From Pachypanchax playfairii (lineage: Eukaryota; Chordata; Actinopteri; Cyprinodontiformes; Aplocheilidae), in assembly GCA_006937955.1 (NCBI GenBank), contig SSNP01000194.1, forward strand, positions 364,359 to 428,358: 64,000 bases of DNA. Direction: 5' to 3'. Made by a program: the position numbers and the translations under genes. The first letter of the stretch is position 1. Each line of letters starts with the position of its first letter. The notes below the pieces were generated by a model. The model was not told the origin of the DNA, searched no databases, and saw only the letters and a program-made list of their open reading frames with translations. Below, piece by piece: positions 44,441 to 55,740 of the stretch.

Positions 44441-45539
44441 TTTATAGCCAAAGTCAGTTAATGTGTTCATTTTTGAGGACTTTTCATTATTTTACAAAAG
44501 ATTGGTTTTCACCTTTCACTTTTCCACGAAATTTACACATGATTTAAATTAATGACCAATGTCTTTTCTTTGCCTTTTCAACTATTTTTTTCTAGGGAGG
44601 TGTAGAAAGATGCATATGTTGGACTTTAAAGCTGAAAAAAATGAATCCAGAAATTGACTGATTTCGGAATCAAAGTGACTCACATTCCATCTTCTTCAAG
44701 GTTCACACAACAGAACATACCACACCTGAAGAAGTATCAAGAAAATTCCTCCAAAGCACAAAATAACAACTGGAGAGCTTCTGTAATAGTTAAGACAAAC
44801 AAAATAACCAGACCTGCACAAAAGGGAAATGCAGGCCAAGCCATGAAGAATGTTAACAAGACAGCCACAAAGCATTAGGAACATGTGTGGTTAAACACCA
44901 CACACACACACTAAGAGAAACAAACAAAGTCTAGAAAAAACTTGAAAGTAGTAGTGGAAGTAAATACAAAACAAACAAAAAAGACTCCAAACAATAGAGG
45001 ATTCAACATTCTCACTGTTCATTGAATTACAGTGACTAATTAATTCTGCCTTCATCAATAAGTTCTATCATACAACAACAGAGAGGTTTGTTGTGCATAT
45101 AGCCTAATCTTGCCTATTTGTAATGGCAGAGATATGCTCGTTCCCCACACAGGAATGTTAATCTTCCTAAAGGCTTTCGTCAAGAGTCCAGTGGCCAAGC
45201 CAGTGAATGTCACATGTTGAAAAGGTCGGTCCACAAGGCATGCTGGCTCATAAAGGAAAATACAGTTCATCTGAAGCCACAGGAAATGGAACTAAAATGC
45301 TGTCTAGTTACATTTTTAAAGGCAGTCCCACGGTTCACTCCAGTCACAAAAACTGTCAAAGGTACCAGAGATTCCAATGAAACTTAACACACTGTGAGGG
45401 AAGAAAGCTGGAAATCCATCAGCAAATTTCACTTTGTAACATAAACTAAAAGAAAGCCTATGAATATGGCATAGAGCTCCCATTGACATAGGCCCAAGGG
45501 TGGCACTAATGTGAAAGTTATAGTGGGTTGGTTATTTTC
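44441..45539. other. no recognisable feature
   Basis: Open frames at 44,654-44,878 (+) and 45,055-45,270 (-) are present but I recognise no family. No transposon ends are seen. Confidence 0.4.
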
Positions 45540-45965
45540 ACGAGGCAGGCACCTTGTCTACTTTTAAGACTAGACTTATATTTTTTCTTAGCTTGGGTTA
45601 TCCTGACCCATCCCTTAAGTTATGCTGCTATAAGCTTAGACTGCTGGAGGACATACTGACCACATTTCCTCACTCTCTTTACTCTCTATGTTTGTATTTA
45701 TTATTATTGTTGGCATTAACTTTAACTTTGTTTCTCTTTCCATAGAAATGATGACTGGCCCAAATCTGTCTGTGTGTCTTTCCTGTCAGCTCAGACCCCT
45801 GTCATCCTGAGCTGGAGGTTTCTTCCTGTTAAACGAACTGAGTTGTTCCTTTCCACTGTTGATAGTTTGTGCCACTAAGGATGTGGAATTGTTTTGAAAT
45901 GAGGATTCAGCCCAATTTGCTGATTTCTTTAGACAATGAACCCTCTACTATGATTGGCATTTTAT
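45540..45965 (+). mobile_element. L2 LINE 3' end
   Basis: It starts in the last coding block ('gaggcaggcaccttgtctacttttaagactagactta', corresponding to EADTL-STFKTRLK) and continues through the L2 3' UTR ('tatgctgctataagcttagactgc', 'gacatactgaccacattt', 'gtttcttcctgttaaa'). Confidence 0.78.
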
Positions 45966-47821
45966 AAAATCCAAAATCTGACAACACATTACAATTGGCT
46001 TAAACTGTGTGCATATATTTAACAACATGGGCTATGTGGAAATGATGTGCGCACTATGGAAACTCCCTGAACTACCCAACATCCACATTGACTATAGGAT
46101 CCAGTGTTTATGATAATACCTTTTTTTAATCAAAGTGACTAAAACTGGTCTTCTTTAGGTCATATTGTATGTTCTGAGCACAGAGATGAGTAAGTTTAAC
46201 ATGTGAAGCAGGTGAGCTGAAAACACGTGTTTTCTCATAAAACAGCATGATAAAATATCAAAAAGTGCTCAATAACATGCTAATTTGGGAATTGTTGGAG
46301 AAGAGAAGGAAGTAATTTATAACAACATTTTTACTAAAATTTAACAGGGTGTGACATTAAGTATAACTGTCCAAGTTAATTGCTTTCATAAAATTTACAG
46401 CAGACACTGAGGGGATGTGGGCAACACTTGGAACATTCTTACATGATGAACATAATTCTTCCTCAGAACCTCCACCCTCGCCTTTAGCTCACCATCTTTA
46501 TAGGACAGTTTTTTTTCTTCTGTCTGATCAAATAGTTTGTGAGGCCCTTCATTTCTTCTCAGTATTACTTCAAAGCTACCTGGTCTGTATCCTGCACTGA
46601 AAGGCACAGTGGCCTTATCCTGGCCTATAGCTGGTCCTAATAAACCATTGTGGGAAAATGCAGTGGGGTATTAAATATAGGCAACTGTCTCTAAATTCTC
46701 AGAAAATATTTGATGCTCTTAAAAAGTGAAAGGTAAAGCAACATATTCAAGTGTCCAGAATCCACCACTGCTGGTTGGTAGCTATTATGGATTCCTGGCT
46801 CTTTCAATAGTCAAACATATTTATAATGACGAAAGAACATGAAAACAACTTAGCTGCAGTTTGATCTCTTTTTACTAGAGCAGCTGGAGAAGCTGATCTT
46901 ATTAGGCTGCTGAGGGGAGGATTGCTGAGCTGTGCATTCCTCTGTGAAGGATATATAAACACTCTAGTGAATAAAAATGTTTAAAAAAATCAGCTGAACA
47001 AATTGACCACCAGAGAAGTATTGAGAAATACACCCCCAAAGCTTTTCACAACAAGAAGTCATGGGATTAAAAAAGAAATGAACTCATTTCCAGTCATGAC
47101 TAAACAAATTAAAACAGTTGTATCTTTCAGTTTCTTTTTGAGTCCCACATTTCAATGGATGGAGTTCAAAATCTTTCTAAACCTGTTTTAAGAAGTCACA
47201 GAAATAGCATGAAACCTAAACTGACTTTTAGTTCAAATAAAAGGTCTACTGAGAGCATAGTGATCTATTTTTAACTTTTTTTGGCAAGTACTACTCTAAC
47301 TGTGGCCAATAACAGAAAATAATAAGAATGGGAACTGAAAAGCAACATAAATCAGGGCCTGAAGTCAAACTTTCTCTTGGCTCCATGAAGACAACAGCAG
47401 CAGATAAGAAGTTGCTACTTACATGTAGAGGATGCATGTGTGTGTTTATCTGTGCATAAAGCCCTTCCCAGATTGGAATCCACCAGACAGATCAAAAGGG
47501 AAACACAGCAGACAGACTGACTGTGCAAAGAGTGACTTTGATGATGAGGAAGGAGGAAAGGGAACTGGACATGGTCGTTCACACAAACATGAACATACAC
47601 GCACTGGCCAACCCAAGATGTTGATGTGCTTCTAGATAGTCCTTGCTATAATTAATAGCTTGGGAAATATATGTACTTGCTCTCTGTCTTCCTATATACA
47701 TATACAGTATATGTACTGTATGTATATATAACTGTAATTGTTGTTTTCTTTGTGTGAAGTGAAATCCCTGTGTAATGAATGCACTGAAACCCTATATGGA
47801 AAGTCTTATAAATGTTTAGAA
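45966..47821. other. mostly unrecognised; one weak exon candidate on -
   Basis: No transposon ends are seen over 1.8 kb. On the - strand at 46,462-46,597 an open stretch (YRPGSFEVILRRNEG, then DGELKARVEVLRKN) lies between an acceptor-like 'cctttcag' and a donor-like 'gtaaga'. I do not recognise a family and give it low weight. Confidence 0.3.
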
Positions 47822-47825
47822 TTAA

Positions 47826-48611
47826 CTCATTCAGTGCCATAGACAACTGTAGACGTCAAACAAAATCCAGACGCTCAGTGCCATGGACGTCTTGACGTCT
47901 CTTGCTTTATTTTAACGGGGGGTTAGAGAACGGTCACATGCACCTCGTCAGTAAAGGAAGTACAAATTGTTCTTACCTGTGTGTGGTGGTGAAACTTCAT
48001 GTGATCATGTAGAAGTTAATCCATGAAAGGCAGAGAGGGTTTTGGGAAGCCCCTCGGCGTAACGCGGGGAGCAAAGCAGTGAAACTCCCGCTGCTCACAC
48101 TAAAACTACGTCAGTATCGTGATCACAAAGGTGAAATGATGACAATTAACCTGGGTCGCCACGATCACCGCATATTTCATCTCAGCCAGAGACCTCCATT
48201 TTAGCAGAGGGTAAAGTCAGGTGATTTTAGTGAAGCAGACCCTCGAGTCGTCGGATGATGCATTTCCATCTGGATCAACCAGGAGGGGGCAATAAAACAC
48301 TGTTTATTAGTGTCACAGACACTTTTATGCCTGATGTGTCTCTTTGCACAAAAAGCTAGTTTTCTCCACTTTTTGTTTTGTGATTGACGGATTTTGACGA
48401 GAGTTGCTCTGTTCTACTGCAGATTACTAAAGAACAGAAAAAGGTAGGTAAATTTTTTTGCTGCTGAAAGAAGAGAGTCTAATCTTTCTGATGGTGGTTT
48501 CACATAAACATAGGTCAAAATATTCTGTGGGCCTTCAAAATCAGTATAAATGCTCAATGTCTCTGGCACTGAGGGAGGTTAGAAATCTAAAAATGGCTGT
48601 CACTGAATGAG
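47826..48611. mobile_element. TTAA element with 'CTCATTCAGTG' ends
   Basis: TTAA at 47,822-47,825 and 48,612-48,615. CTCATTCAGTG occurs at the left and inverted at the right ('cactgaatgag'). 'gacgtc' repeats cluster near the left end. It is 786 bp without clear coding. The TTAA target fits piggyBac or Kolobok. Confidence 0.72.
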
Positions 48612-48615
48612 TTAA

Positions 48616-49664
48616 ACACTATTTTCACAAAAATTGCCACCACAAATGAGGGGGCATTAATGTCTTAATGCCCCATGATGCAAAAGTGAAACTTAATATC
48701 ATGAAAGCCACATCCCCAGGTAATATCAGCACAAACACCTATGGAGACATTTCTAATAAATCAAGACAAGGAATGTATTGACAAATTAAAATATAAAGAG
48801 TGTGAGGAAAGGGGTTTGAAAAATAATCTTAATTAATGATGACAATCCAAACATCTTCTGCATAAGGTGTATGCATGTTTTGTGTGACATCCCAGTTTCA
48901 CAATTTAAACATCCTCATTTCAAATTGTTCTTGTAACATAATCCTACACGACACTATTAGATAGGGTTATTCCATTAAAATTGTTTTATTTTTATTTGAA
49001 TGTTTTCAACATGTGTCATCTCATCCATGAAGGGATGCTGCAGCACCCTTAGAACCCTGTCATCCCAAAGTCTTTAAACTATGTACATTTCTGGCAACAC
49101 ATTAAATTCAGATGATCAGTGAATTTAGCTTACACAGGTTAGCTAACATAATCTATTAACCAAAGATCACTTATCAGACTTTCATGTTTTTGCTCCACTT
49201 AACTACTGATGCACAACATATTATATTACAGAGGATTTAGAAAGGACGTGGATCACTGGTTCAAAATTAAATTCTGGCTTTCATCTAATGTTTCAGTAAT
49301 ATGCAACCCTCCGTGGTTGAGTGCAATTCCGTTGTTCTGCAGAACAGCCTTAAATATGGTGTTCTGTAATGTGACACAGTGGTAAAGGCAAAATCATGAT
49401 CTCAGATAGTTTTAATAAGAAAACCAGACGCTGTGATGCTGTGTAATGAATGAATGAAAAAAGAAAGAATGAATGGATGACTTTATTATTACTTCACAAA
49501 GTCTAATGACTGAATTTAAAAGACAGCAAAAACATAAGTTACACTTACACACTGCTTATATGCTCTCATGCAAAATATACAAAGTGTTGTGAGCATTGTG
49601 TCAACAGATTACAGAGAGAGAGGGGTTAGGATGGGTTAATCACAACTAACATACTTGTTGCTGT
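48616..49664. other. no recognisable feature apart from an (ATGA)n tract
   Basis: A short (ATGA)n-like microsatellite lies at about 49,444-49,480. The rest is unassigned. Confidence 0.4.
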
Positions 49665-49680
49665 AACAATTTAGTTATAA

Positions 49681-50662
49681 TTTTTTTTTGTTTGTTTCCT
49701 ACCTGTCTTGTCCTGATGTATTTGGCAAACAGAATTGTGGGTCTGGGTGCCTTTTTATGTCAGGACAGATTTATTCTTACAACAGTCAGGGTTGAACTTA
49801 CCCCTTCTGTTTTATGGTGCGCTTTATTTCTATGGCGTGACTGACTGTATCTGGTTCAGGAGGCGGAGTGGACAGGCAGAGAGACAAAGACACTACAATG
49901 ATAACATTAAGGCAGAAGGGGTAGGGGGGTGGGAGGGGAGAAGACAACAAAGAGACAACAAAAACAGACCAAAACTAACACAAAAACAAAACAGACCAAA
50001 TACATTTATATTTACATTATATTGTTCATACTCATAAAAATATATCACTCTAAAGGTTTTTATACTAAAGTATCCAATTATACACAAAGATTTGTTTACT
50101 CGTGCGTATGCGTGTATGTGTTTGTGGGGATGTGTTAAGTGTCTATGTGCTTGTGTTTGTTGTAGTGTATGTGTGGGGCCTCTGCATGTATCAGTGTGTG
50201 TAGTTTTCAGTCCCCGTGTACCAGTGTGTCTATCGTGCCCATTTGCATGTCCATGTTTATTTGTAAATATACACATACTAGTGTTTGTATGCGAGCATGC
50301 GCGGTGTGTTTATGTATATTTATTCACAGAAAGGGTACAGTGTAGCTAGAGTGTGGTTTTCACCCTGAGGCCCTGAGGGTGCCAAAGTGCTTTGGATCCA
50401 GGCGCCAGGGAGCACAGCAGCCCCAAGTGGACCAGCGACCACAGGCAGGAACAGAAGGCGGTCACAGGTCCAACGCAGAGCGAAGGCCTGGGAGAGCGGA
50501 GTGGCCCCTGCCCCCAGCAGGAGGATGCCCCAGGAGGGCACCGGCCAAGGGGTCCCGGAGTCCAACACGCCGCCCCCGCTCCCCAGCACAGGGCCAGGCG
50601 GGGGGCCGGCAGCCCCGGCATGGGACCCAGCATCAACCACCCCCCACCCCCCACCCACACCG
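49681..50662 (-). mobile_element. retroposed insertion with GC-rich 5' part and 16-bp target duplication
   Basis: AACAATTTAGTTATAA occurs at 49,665-49,680 and 50,663-50,678. A T run at 49,681-49,689 is the poly-A tail of a - strand insertion. Reading on -, the 5' third (50,345-50,662) is very GC-rich and open in several frames. The middle is a TG/CA-rich tract, and the 3' part is AT-rich. The target duplication and tail show LINE-machinery retroposition. The inserted sequence may be a truncated LINE, a composite non-autonomous element, or a processed transcript. I do not recognise a protein family. Confidence 0.75.
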
Positions 50663-50678
50663 AACAATTTAGTTATAA

Positions 50679-51268
50679 CTAACAAACTATTAACTATTCA
50701 ACTGTGACTTTTTTAATTAAAACAATGCAACATGATTTTAGGAGGCCAGTTAGCTGGTTATGCTACGTGTTACAGAAGTCACAGTAAAATAATATAACAC
50801 ACTTGATCATATGAACCTACAGTAGTATTATTCTTAAGAAAAGTAGACACAGTGCAAATATTGTCTTCTGATGTTTTGTAAGTAGTTGGTGACCAATGCA
50901 AAGTAAATAAATATTTTGAGAACTTGACTCAATACGGTTTGTTTCTAAAAGGCTCTGGCAGTAAAATGTAAGTGGAACATGACACAAACAGGTCTTGGAA
51001 TTGAAGGGTAAATCCACTTTAGTGTGTGAATCTATACAAAAGCCACCAGATATTAGTGGCATTCAGTCGAGAGAAGCAGTAGAAGAATGTGGCCTAAAGA
51101 AAGAGTGACTAACTGCCAACCAGAGGTTTGCTGGTCATATCTCAGCTTCCCCCGCCACACGTCGCTCCCAGGACCCCCTTGAAAAAGAGATAATATATCT
51201 TAAAGGGACAAAGGTCTTAAAGGTCAAATTGTTGACTATAAAAGGCTGTGATTCATTTCAAAAGACAG
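50679..51268. other. no recognisable feature
   Basis: Nothing identifiable. Confidence 0.4.
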
Positions 51269-51679
51269 TTAAAGGTGCCCTGTCACACAAATTTCATGAC
51301 TTTGTGGTTATTTCTTAAGTTTTAACCTGTAATCTGAAGTATTTTATATCTAAAAAATGTTAGGAAAAAATAATTTCCAGATGTTCAAACTCAAAGCAGC
51401 TGACTGCTTGAAAATTGACCCTTATTCAGGTCTGTACTCATAATTATTCATTATGCTAATTCACTGGACTCAGATTGGCTAACAGCTAGCCTATGAGAGC
51501 ACAACTTCCTGTATCCTCCCCATGTTGCGCAACAGCGCTGTTAGGTGTTAGCAGTTGGTGTGTGGTGTGTTGTTTTTTGTACTTACCTTTCTCCACAGGG
51601 TGTGGCAGATTCTGATCAGGAGCCGGTGCAGCTCATTACCCAGTCCTCCGTGGCTGGGAATAAAAGAAGTCGGGCAACG

Positions 51680-52364
51680 TGAGACAGACGCCAGTTTGTT
51701 CCGCCAACTAGTGTTGTAACGTGGTTTCTATCTGTGAGAGAGCTGTAGTCGTATTTTGACCTTGTTCTTACCTTGCTTCTGTACTCCTCCTCCTATCCAG
51801 GATCCCCTCCTCGCTGGATTCCACTCCAGCCATCCCGAGTACCTCGACCTCCACGCTGGCCGTCCTGCTGCACCTTACAGAGGGCTCAATCTCAAGCTCC
51901 GTCGCATCCGTCCTGCGTCCGTCTCCGTCCCGGATCGCCGTCCATCTGCTCCAGGCACACCACAACGATCTGTCCACACTCCATCACCACTCCACTGTAC
52001 GTCAACCTCTGGACCATCCACACGTGCACCAGTTCCCGGACACACCACCACTGCTGCTGCAACCACAGCCCCTCTCCAGCACATCACTCCCTTCACTGGA
52101 ACGTAAGGCACAGACACACACACTGTAACATCTCAATCCTCACCTCCTCTGGATCCAGTCTCTAACCTCCTCCAGAACCAGATTTCTAGCCGAGCCCGAA
52201 CCAGGCCCGAGTCACCAGGTTCCAGTCGCACATTCCACTGCTTTGTTTTCTCTGTTGTCATCATCCTGTCAATAATAATATTAAACATTGTTAAACCGTC
52301 CCCTGTGTATTGGTCTGAAGTTTGGTGCAAAAACTAAAGTTCAAACAAACCTCCGAGCATGACA
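51680..52364 (+). mobile_element. solo LTR with AACG target duplication
   Basis: AACG flanks at 51,676-51,679 and 52,365-52,368. The LTR starts TGAGACAG and ends GCATGACA. A C-rich first half is followed by 'aataataatattaaacattg', suitable for polyadenylation. Removing the LTR and one AACG joins the two sides in one open frame that includes the CDK-inhibitor-like sequence, which supports these ends. Confidence 0.6.
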
Positions 52365-52501
52365 AACGCTACAACTGTCTAGGTAACATACCAAATAACA
52401 TCCTACATAAAGCCAAGTTACAGGAGATTTCCAAACGGGACCAGCATAGATGGAACTTTAATTTCGAGACCCACCCCCTCAGACCCCAATACCCAGTTAA
52501 C
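52365..52501 (+). pseudogene. CDK-inhibitor (Cip/Kip, CDI domain)-like fragment
   Basis: The frame reads KLQEISKRDQHRWNFNFETH. In the p21/p27/p57 family the CDI domain has an 'R-x-L-F-G' cyclin-binding start, a charged helix, then W-N-F-D/N-F, which binds the kinase. Here CLGN stands about where LFG would be, the helix and RWNFNFET are clear, and PLRPQY follows as in the family's 'PL-G-Y'. The equivalent upstream residues lie before 51,679, across the solo LTR. The usual acidic 'W-E-x-V' after the domain is not kept, and I see no rest of the gene. This is a decayed copy or a captured piece inside a transposon. The family call rests on motif memory. Confidence 0.5.
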
Positions 52502-53379
52502 TGCAGAAGTGTATACATATGATTACTTAAAAATTATGTATCCTGCTATTTTACAGTTTTCAACATCTGTAATAGACGCATATGATAAAATCTTATCATT
52601 GATGTTATACAGGCTTAATTTGTCCTCAAATGTAACTTTTATTCTCGAGTTATTCTCTGACCAGGAAGTAAAACACTCAATTTACCTAAAATCCCGTCTC
52701 TCCTCCAGGCCCCCTCCTCGTGAGTGCTGCCCTTCGAGCTGCCTGAATAAAATGGGGAATAAATTCCTGTAACTCTCACAGCCAAATGCACCTTTTCACT
52801 GAGACATTTTTAGAAAGTAAAATAGTACAAAACAGTGGTGCTTAGTGTTTTGCTTCAGACTCTCGCAGCTTGGCGCATGTGTGTTTAATCTTCAGGGGCA
52901 GTATGGACACGCTGGGCAGGTCCTGGTGTAACATTGTTACATCACTATGTTACAGTCAGTCGTTTTCCAGGAGAGAGTGGAGCAGCTCAGAGTACAGGAT
53001 TCAGGACGATTACTGAGAAATGTGTGTATTAAGCTAAAAACCACTCTGGAAATAGCATCACAACGTAGTTAAAAACTCCCAAAAGTTGATTTTGCATGAT
53101 TTAGGACCTTTAAAGGTTTAGTGTAGATTAGCATGATGGATCTGCACCAGGCTTCAGTGGCACTAATGAGCAAAATCAGTGCGACGTCACAACCATAGGA
53201 TTTTCAAACTCGGCTGAATTTTGTGCCTGCCTCATTTAAGTGAAAAAAAAAAAAAGAACAGAAAGAGAAGTTACTGTGCAATTTTCACACCCAGTACGAA
53301 ACCAAGAACACCTGCTGAGCTAAAATATTCCACACAAAACTCAGAAAAACATTTTTTTATGGCAGCAGTTCTTTCTTAA

Positions 53380-54486
53380 ACGCAGCCCCACCTGAGATGT
53401 TCTGTTTAATCTGCCAAACGTTGAGACATTATTTTAGCGGACGCTCCTGCTGCTTATATTTGATTTAATTAAGTGGAGTAAAGGAATAATTTCATTTTGA
53501 GAAAAATAACATGCCTAGTCCATGCCTAACCCAATCCAGATCTATTCCAAGTCATGACCCGCAGCACAATATAAAAACACATCTGCCAAAAGCTTTAACA
53601 CTTCTCACACTGAGTTCTGTGTCCCTGCATCAAACACTATCGCTTAAGAGAAAATAATCAACCTCTAATTTGATCAATTCATCTTTTCTTCTTCATAAAA
53701 TAAATGGTTTAGACTAAAAAATCTTTTGGAATCTTGTCGGTCACCTACCTCATACAAAGTTGAATCAGCCAGTCATCTTTGAACCTCCACCTCTAACCCT
53801 CACAGCCTCTGTGTCCAGCAAGGTCTTTGCTACACTTCTCTTTCATGACGCCATCAATGTCCATCTCCTCCTCTGCTTCCTAACTACCACCATTATTCCC
53901 TGTTCATGAAGGACATGTGGTTGTATCCTCCATTCAGCACCATCTTTGACGTTCTCAGTGGGTCTTAAACCAAACAAAGGCAGCTCTCCTGAGTACTAAG
54001 GAGACTAACAAATGCCTTGCAGACTATTGACAGCCCCCAACTTTGACAGACACCAGTCCCTTAAACTACAGCTGTCTATAAGAATCCACGACTTTTCACT
54101 TATCTCAGATCAAGCACACCTTCTCCAGTCATCTGTGCCCTCTGGCTGAAATGAAAAACTAGCCCTGCACACTTCTGGAGTTACTTACTTAATGAACACT
54201 GCACATCAAGCAGACTCCAGTCAGATCGTTATCACTTTCTTTCCAGTCGGTTATAACTTCTGAGTGAAGAAAGACTAACTGTTATGGAACCTAAACGTAA
54301 AAAGGATCCACATCATTGAAAACTTTAGATACATTTCTATTTATTCATAAAAATGTGGCGTCATAGGATCATCGATGAAAACATTTTGTATTACAGTAAA
54401 TTTAAGGAATTTATAATTAGCTCACAGCATTGTGCTGGATGTAATGATCAAGCAAAGAATAAAGAAGTTGGTGAGTGAGTAATGGC
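53380..54486. other. no recognisable feature
   Basis: About 1.1 kb of AT-rich sequence without identifiable ends or exons. Confidence 0.4.
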
Positions 54487-54490
54487 TTAA

Positions 54491-55036
54491 AGAGGTCCTT
54501 CCATTAAAAACGGTTTTTCTGAGGTTTATGTTGAATATTTTAGCTCCACAGGTGTTTTTACCTTCATAGTGGGTGTGAAAACAGGTCAACAACTTCTCTT
54601 TCAGTTTTTATCTCTCAAACTACGCAAGTGGCGATAAAACCTGAGTTTTTCCGAGTTTGAATGGCCTGTATCTGTTTTATCACAACTCCTTTGTTCGTTA
54701 GTATTCGGCAGCTCCCACAGCTGAAACCATGCCTAGCATGCTGCTGGCTAAAAGCTGTAGCATAAGACGTAGCAAACAGAATGACACCATGCGCAGCGGG
54801 GCAGGAAACAGTATACCTTGCTCTCATTGGCTAATTTGTTAGCCAATCTGAGTCCAGCAAATTCGAATAATGAATATGAACGAGCTGCTGCTGAAACCAG
54901 CCAAATCTTGACAGAGAGATTGAGAGGTCTGTTAATCAGTGTTTCCTGACATTTTTTAGACATAAAATGTTTCATATTACAGCTTAATACTTAAGAAATA
55001 ACCACAGGGTCATGAAATTTGTGTGAAATGGCCTCT
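54491..55036 (-). mobile_element. TTAA MITE, 'AGAGGCC' family, reverse orientation
   Basis: TTAA at 54,487-54,490 and 55,037-55,040. The sequence is colinear, inverted, with the copies at 5,920 and 32,969. The left end reads AGAGGTCCTTCCATTAAAAA and the inward-read right end AGAGGCCATTTCACAC. Confidence 0.88.
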
Positions 55037-55239
55037 TTAAAACCCCAGGCTGGTGTTCCACCATCAAAATCTATTCAAAGTATTTTAAGAACCCCCCCCC
55101 CCGCCAGCACACACACACATGATTATTTCCCTTTGTGTTAATTATGAAAATTATAGCAGACATTTATGAAACACAGAAGACATGATGACGTACATATCCT
55201 GATACTTTTAGCCCTAAAATGGGTCCAATGTTTGAGCAG

Positions 55240-55315
55240 GGGAAAACCTTCCACGGAAGATCACATCTTGACGTAACACCAGGTCTGCGCGCGACTCACA
55301 CACAAACACACGCAC

Positions 55316-55364
<49 letters not shown>

Positions 55365-55630
55365 CCCTGAGGTGGAATGAGCTCTCGGAGATCTGACCGG
55401 AAAACGTTCTAGTGGTTCCTCCGTCCCTCAGCACGAACTTCTAACACCGCTGCAGTTCACCGTCAGAAACACACTTGAATGGACCCGACTGGACCCACAG
55501 ATGCTGTGAATATCTGATGGCTCTGTGTACAACATGTCGCTAAAACAAACCGGGTAAATCTGAGCTGGAGAGAAACTTTATTTGGACCTGAATGAAAGTG
55601 ACTTTTCGCCTAATCATCCTGGATTAAATA
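55240..55630 (+). promoter_or_regulatory. probable promoter / 5' UTR of the exon at 55,631
   Basis: GC content and CpG frequency rise here ('ctgcgcgcgac') relative to the surroundings. A (GA)n tract (55,314-55,365) is followed by about 260 bp without transposon sequence up to the start codon. I see no convincing TATA box. The transcription start cannot be placed. Confidence 0.35.
55314..55365. repeat. (GA)n microsatellite
   Basis: About 25 GA units with a single interruption. Confidence 0.95.
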
Positions 55631-55740
55631 ATGGACTCGATTTTTTACCTGTTTCTCTTCGTGTTTACCCGGGTTTGTTCGGGTCTGGGATATGCGGAGT
55701 CCAGTATTCAGTCAGGTCAGAGAGCGGCGAGCAGACACAG
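55631..55740 (+). CDS. signal-peptide first coding exon of an unidentified gene
   Basis: The ATG at 55,631 opens a 36-codon exon that ends at a consensus donor (cacag^gtaagc, GT at 55,741), leaving a phase-2 intron. The translation starts MDSIFYLFLFVFTRVCSG: one acidic residue, a strong hydrophobic core (about residues 4-12) and small residues (CSG, then GYA near 22) suited to signal-peptidase cleavage. This is what exon 1 of a secreted or type I membrane protein looks like. It lies downstream of a CpG-richer, transposon-free stretch. The next exon is not in the window or not recognised. Everything to the right would be intron 1, at least 8.2 kb, filled with repeats. I cannot name the gene. 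The exon is too short to show in a longest-frame view. Confidence 0.6.

Larger units (their letters stand above)
51273..53375 (+). mobile_element. composite element with AGAGGCC-family ends
   Basis: The left end after TTAA (51,269-51,272) matches the MITE family for about 280 bp ('cacaaatttcatgactttgtgg', 'ctggactcagattggctaac'). The last about 130 bp before TTAA (53,376-53,379) match its other end ('ttttcacacccagtac', 'gagctaaaatattcc'). Between them lie 1.7 kb absent from the short copies: a solo LTR, a CDK-inhibitor-like fragment, and another repeat end ('gttgattttgcatgatttagg' near 53,090). Either this is a long relative that took up foreign DNA, or two copies flanking other sequence. Confidence 0.5.

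Noticed and set aside
50320..50707. Six overlapping open frames, up to 121 residues
   Set aside because: GC-rich sequence lacks stops in all frames. Proline/glycine-rich translations show no conserved domain.
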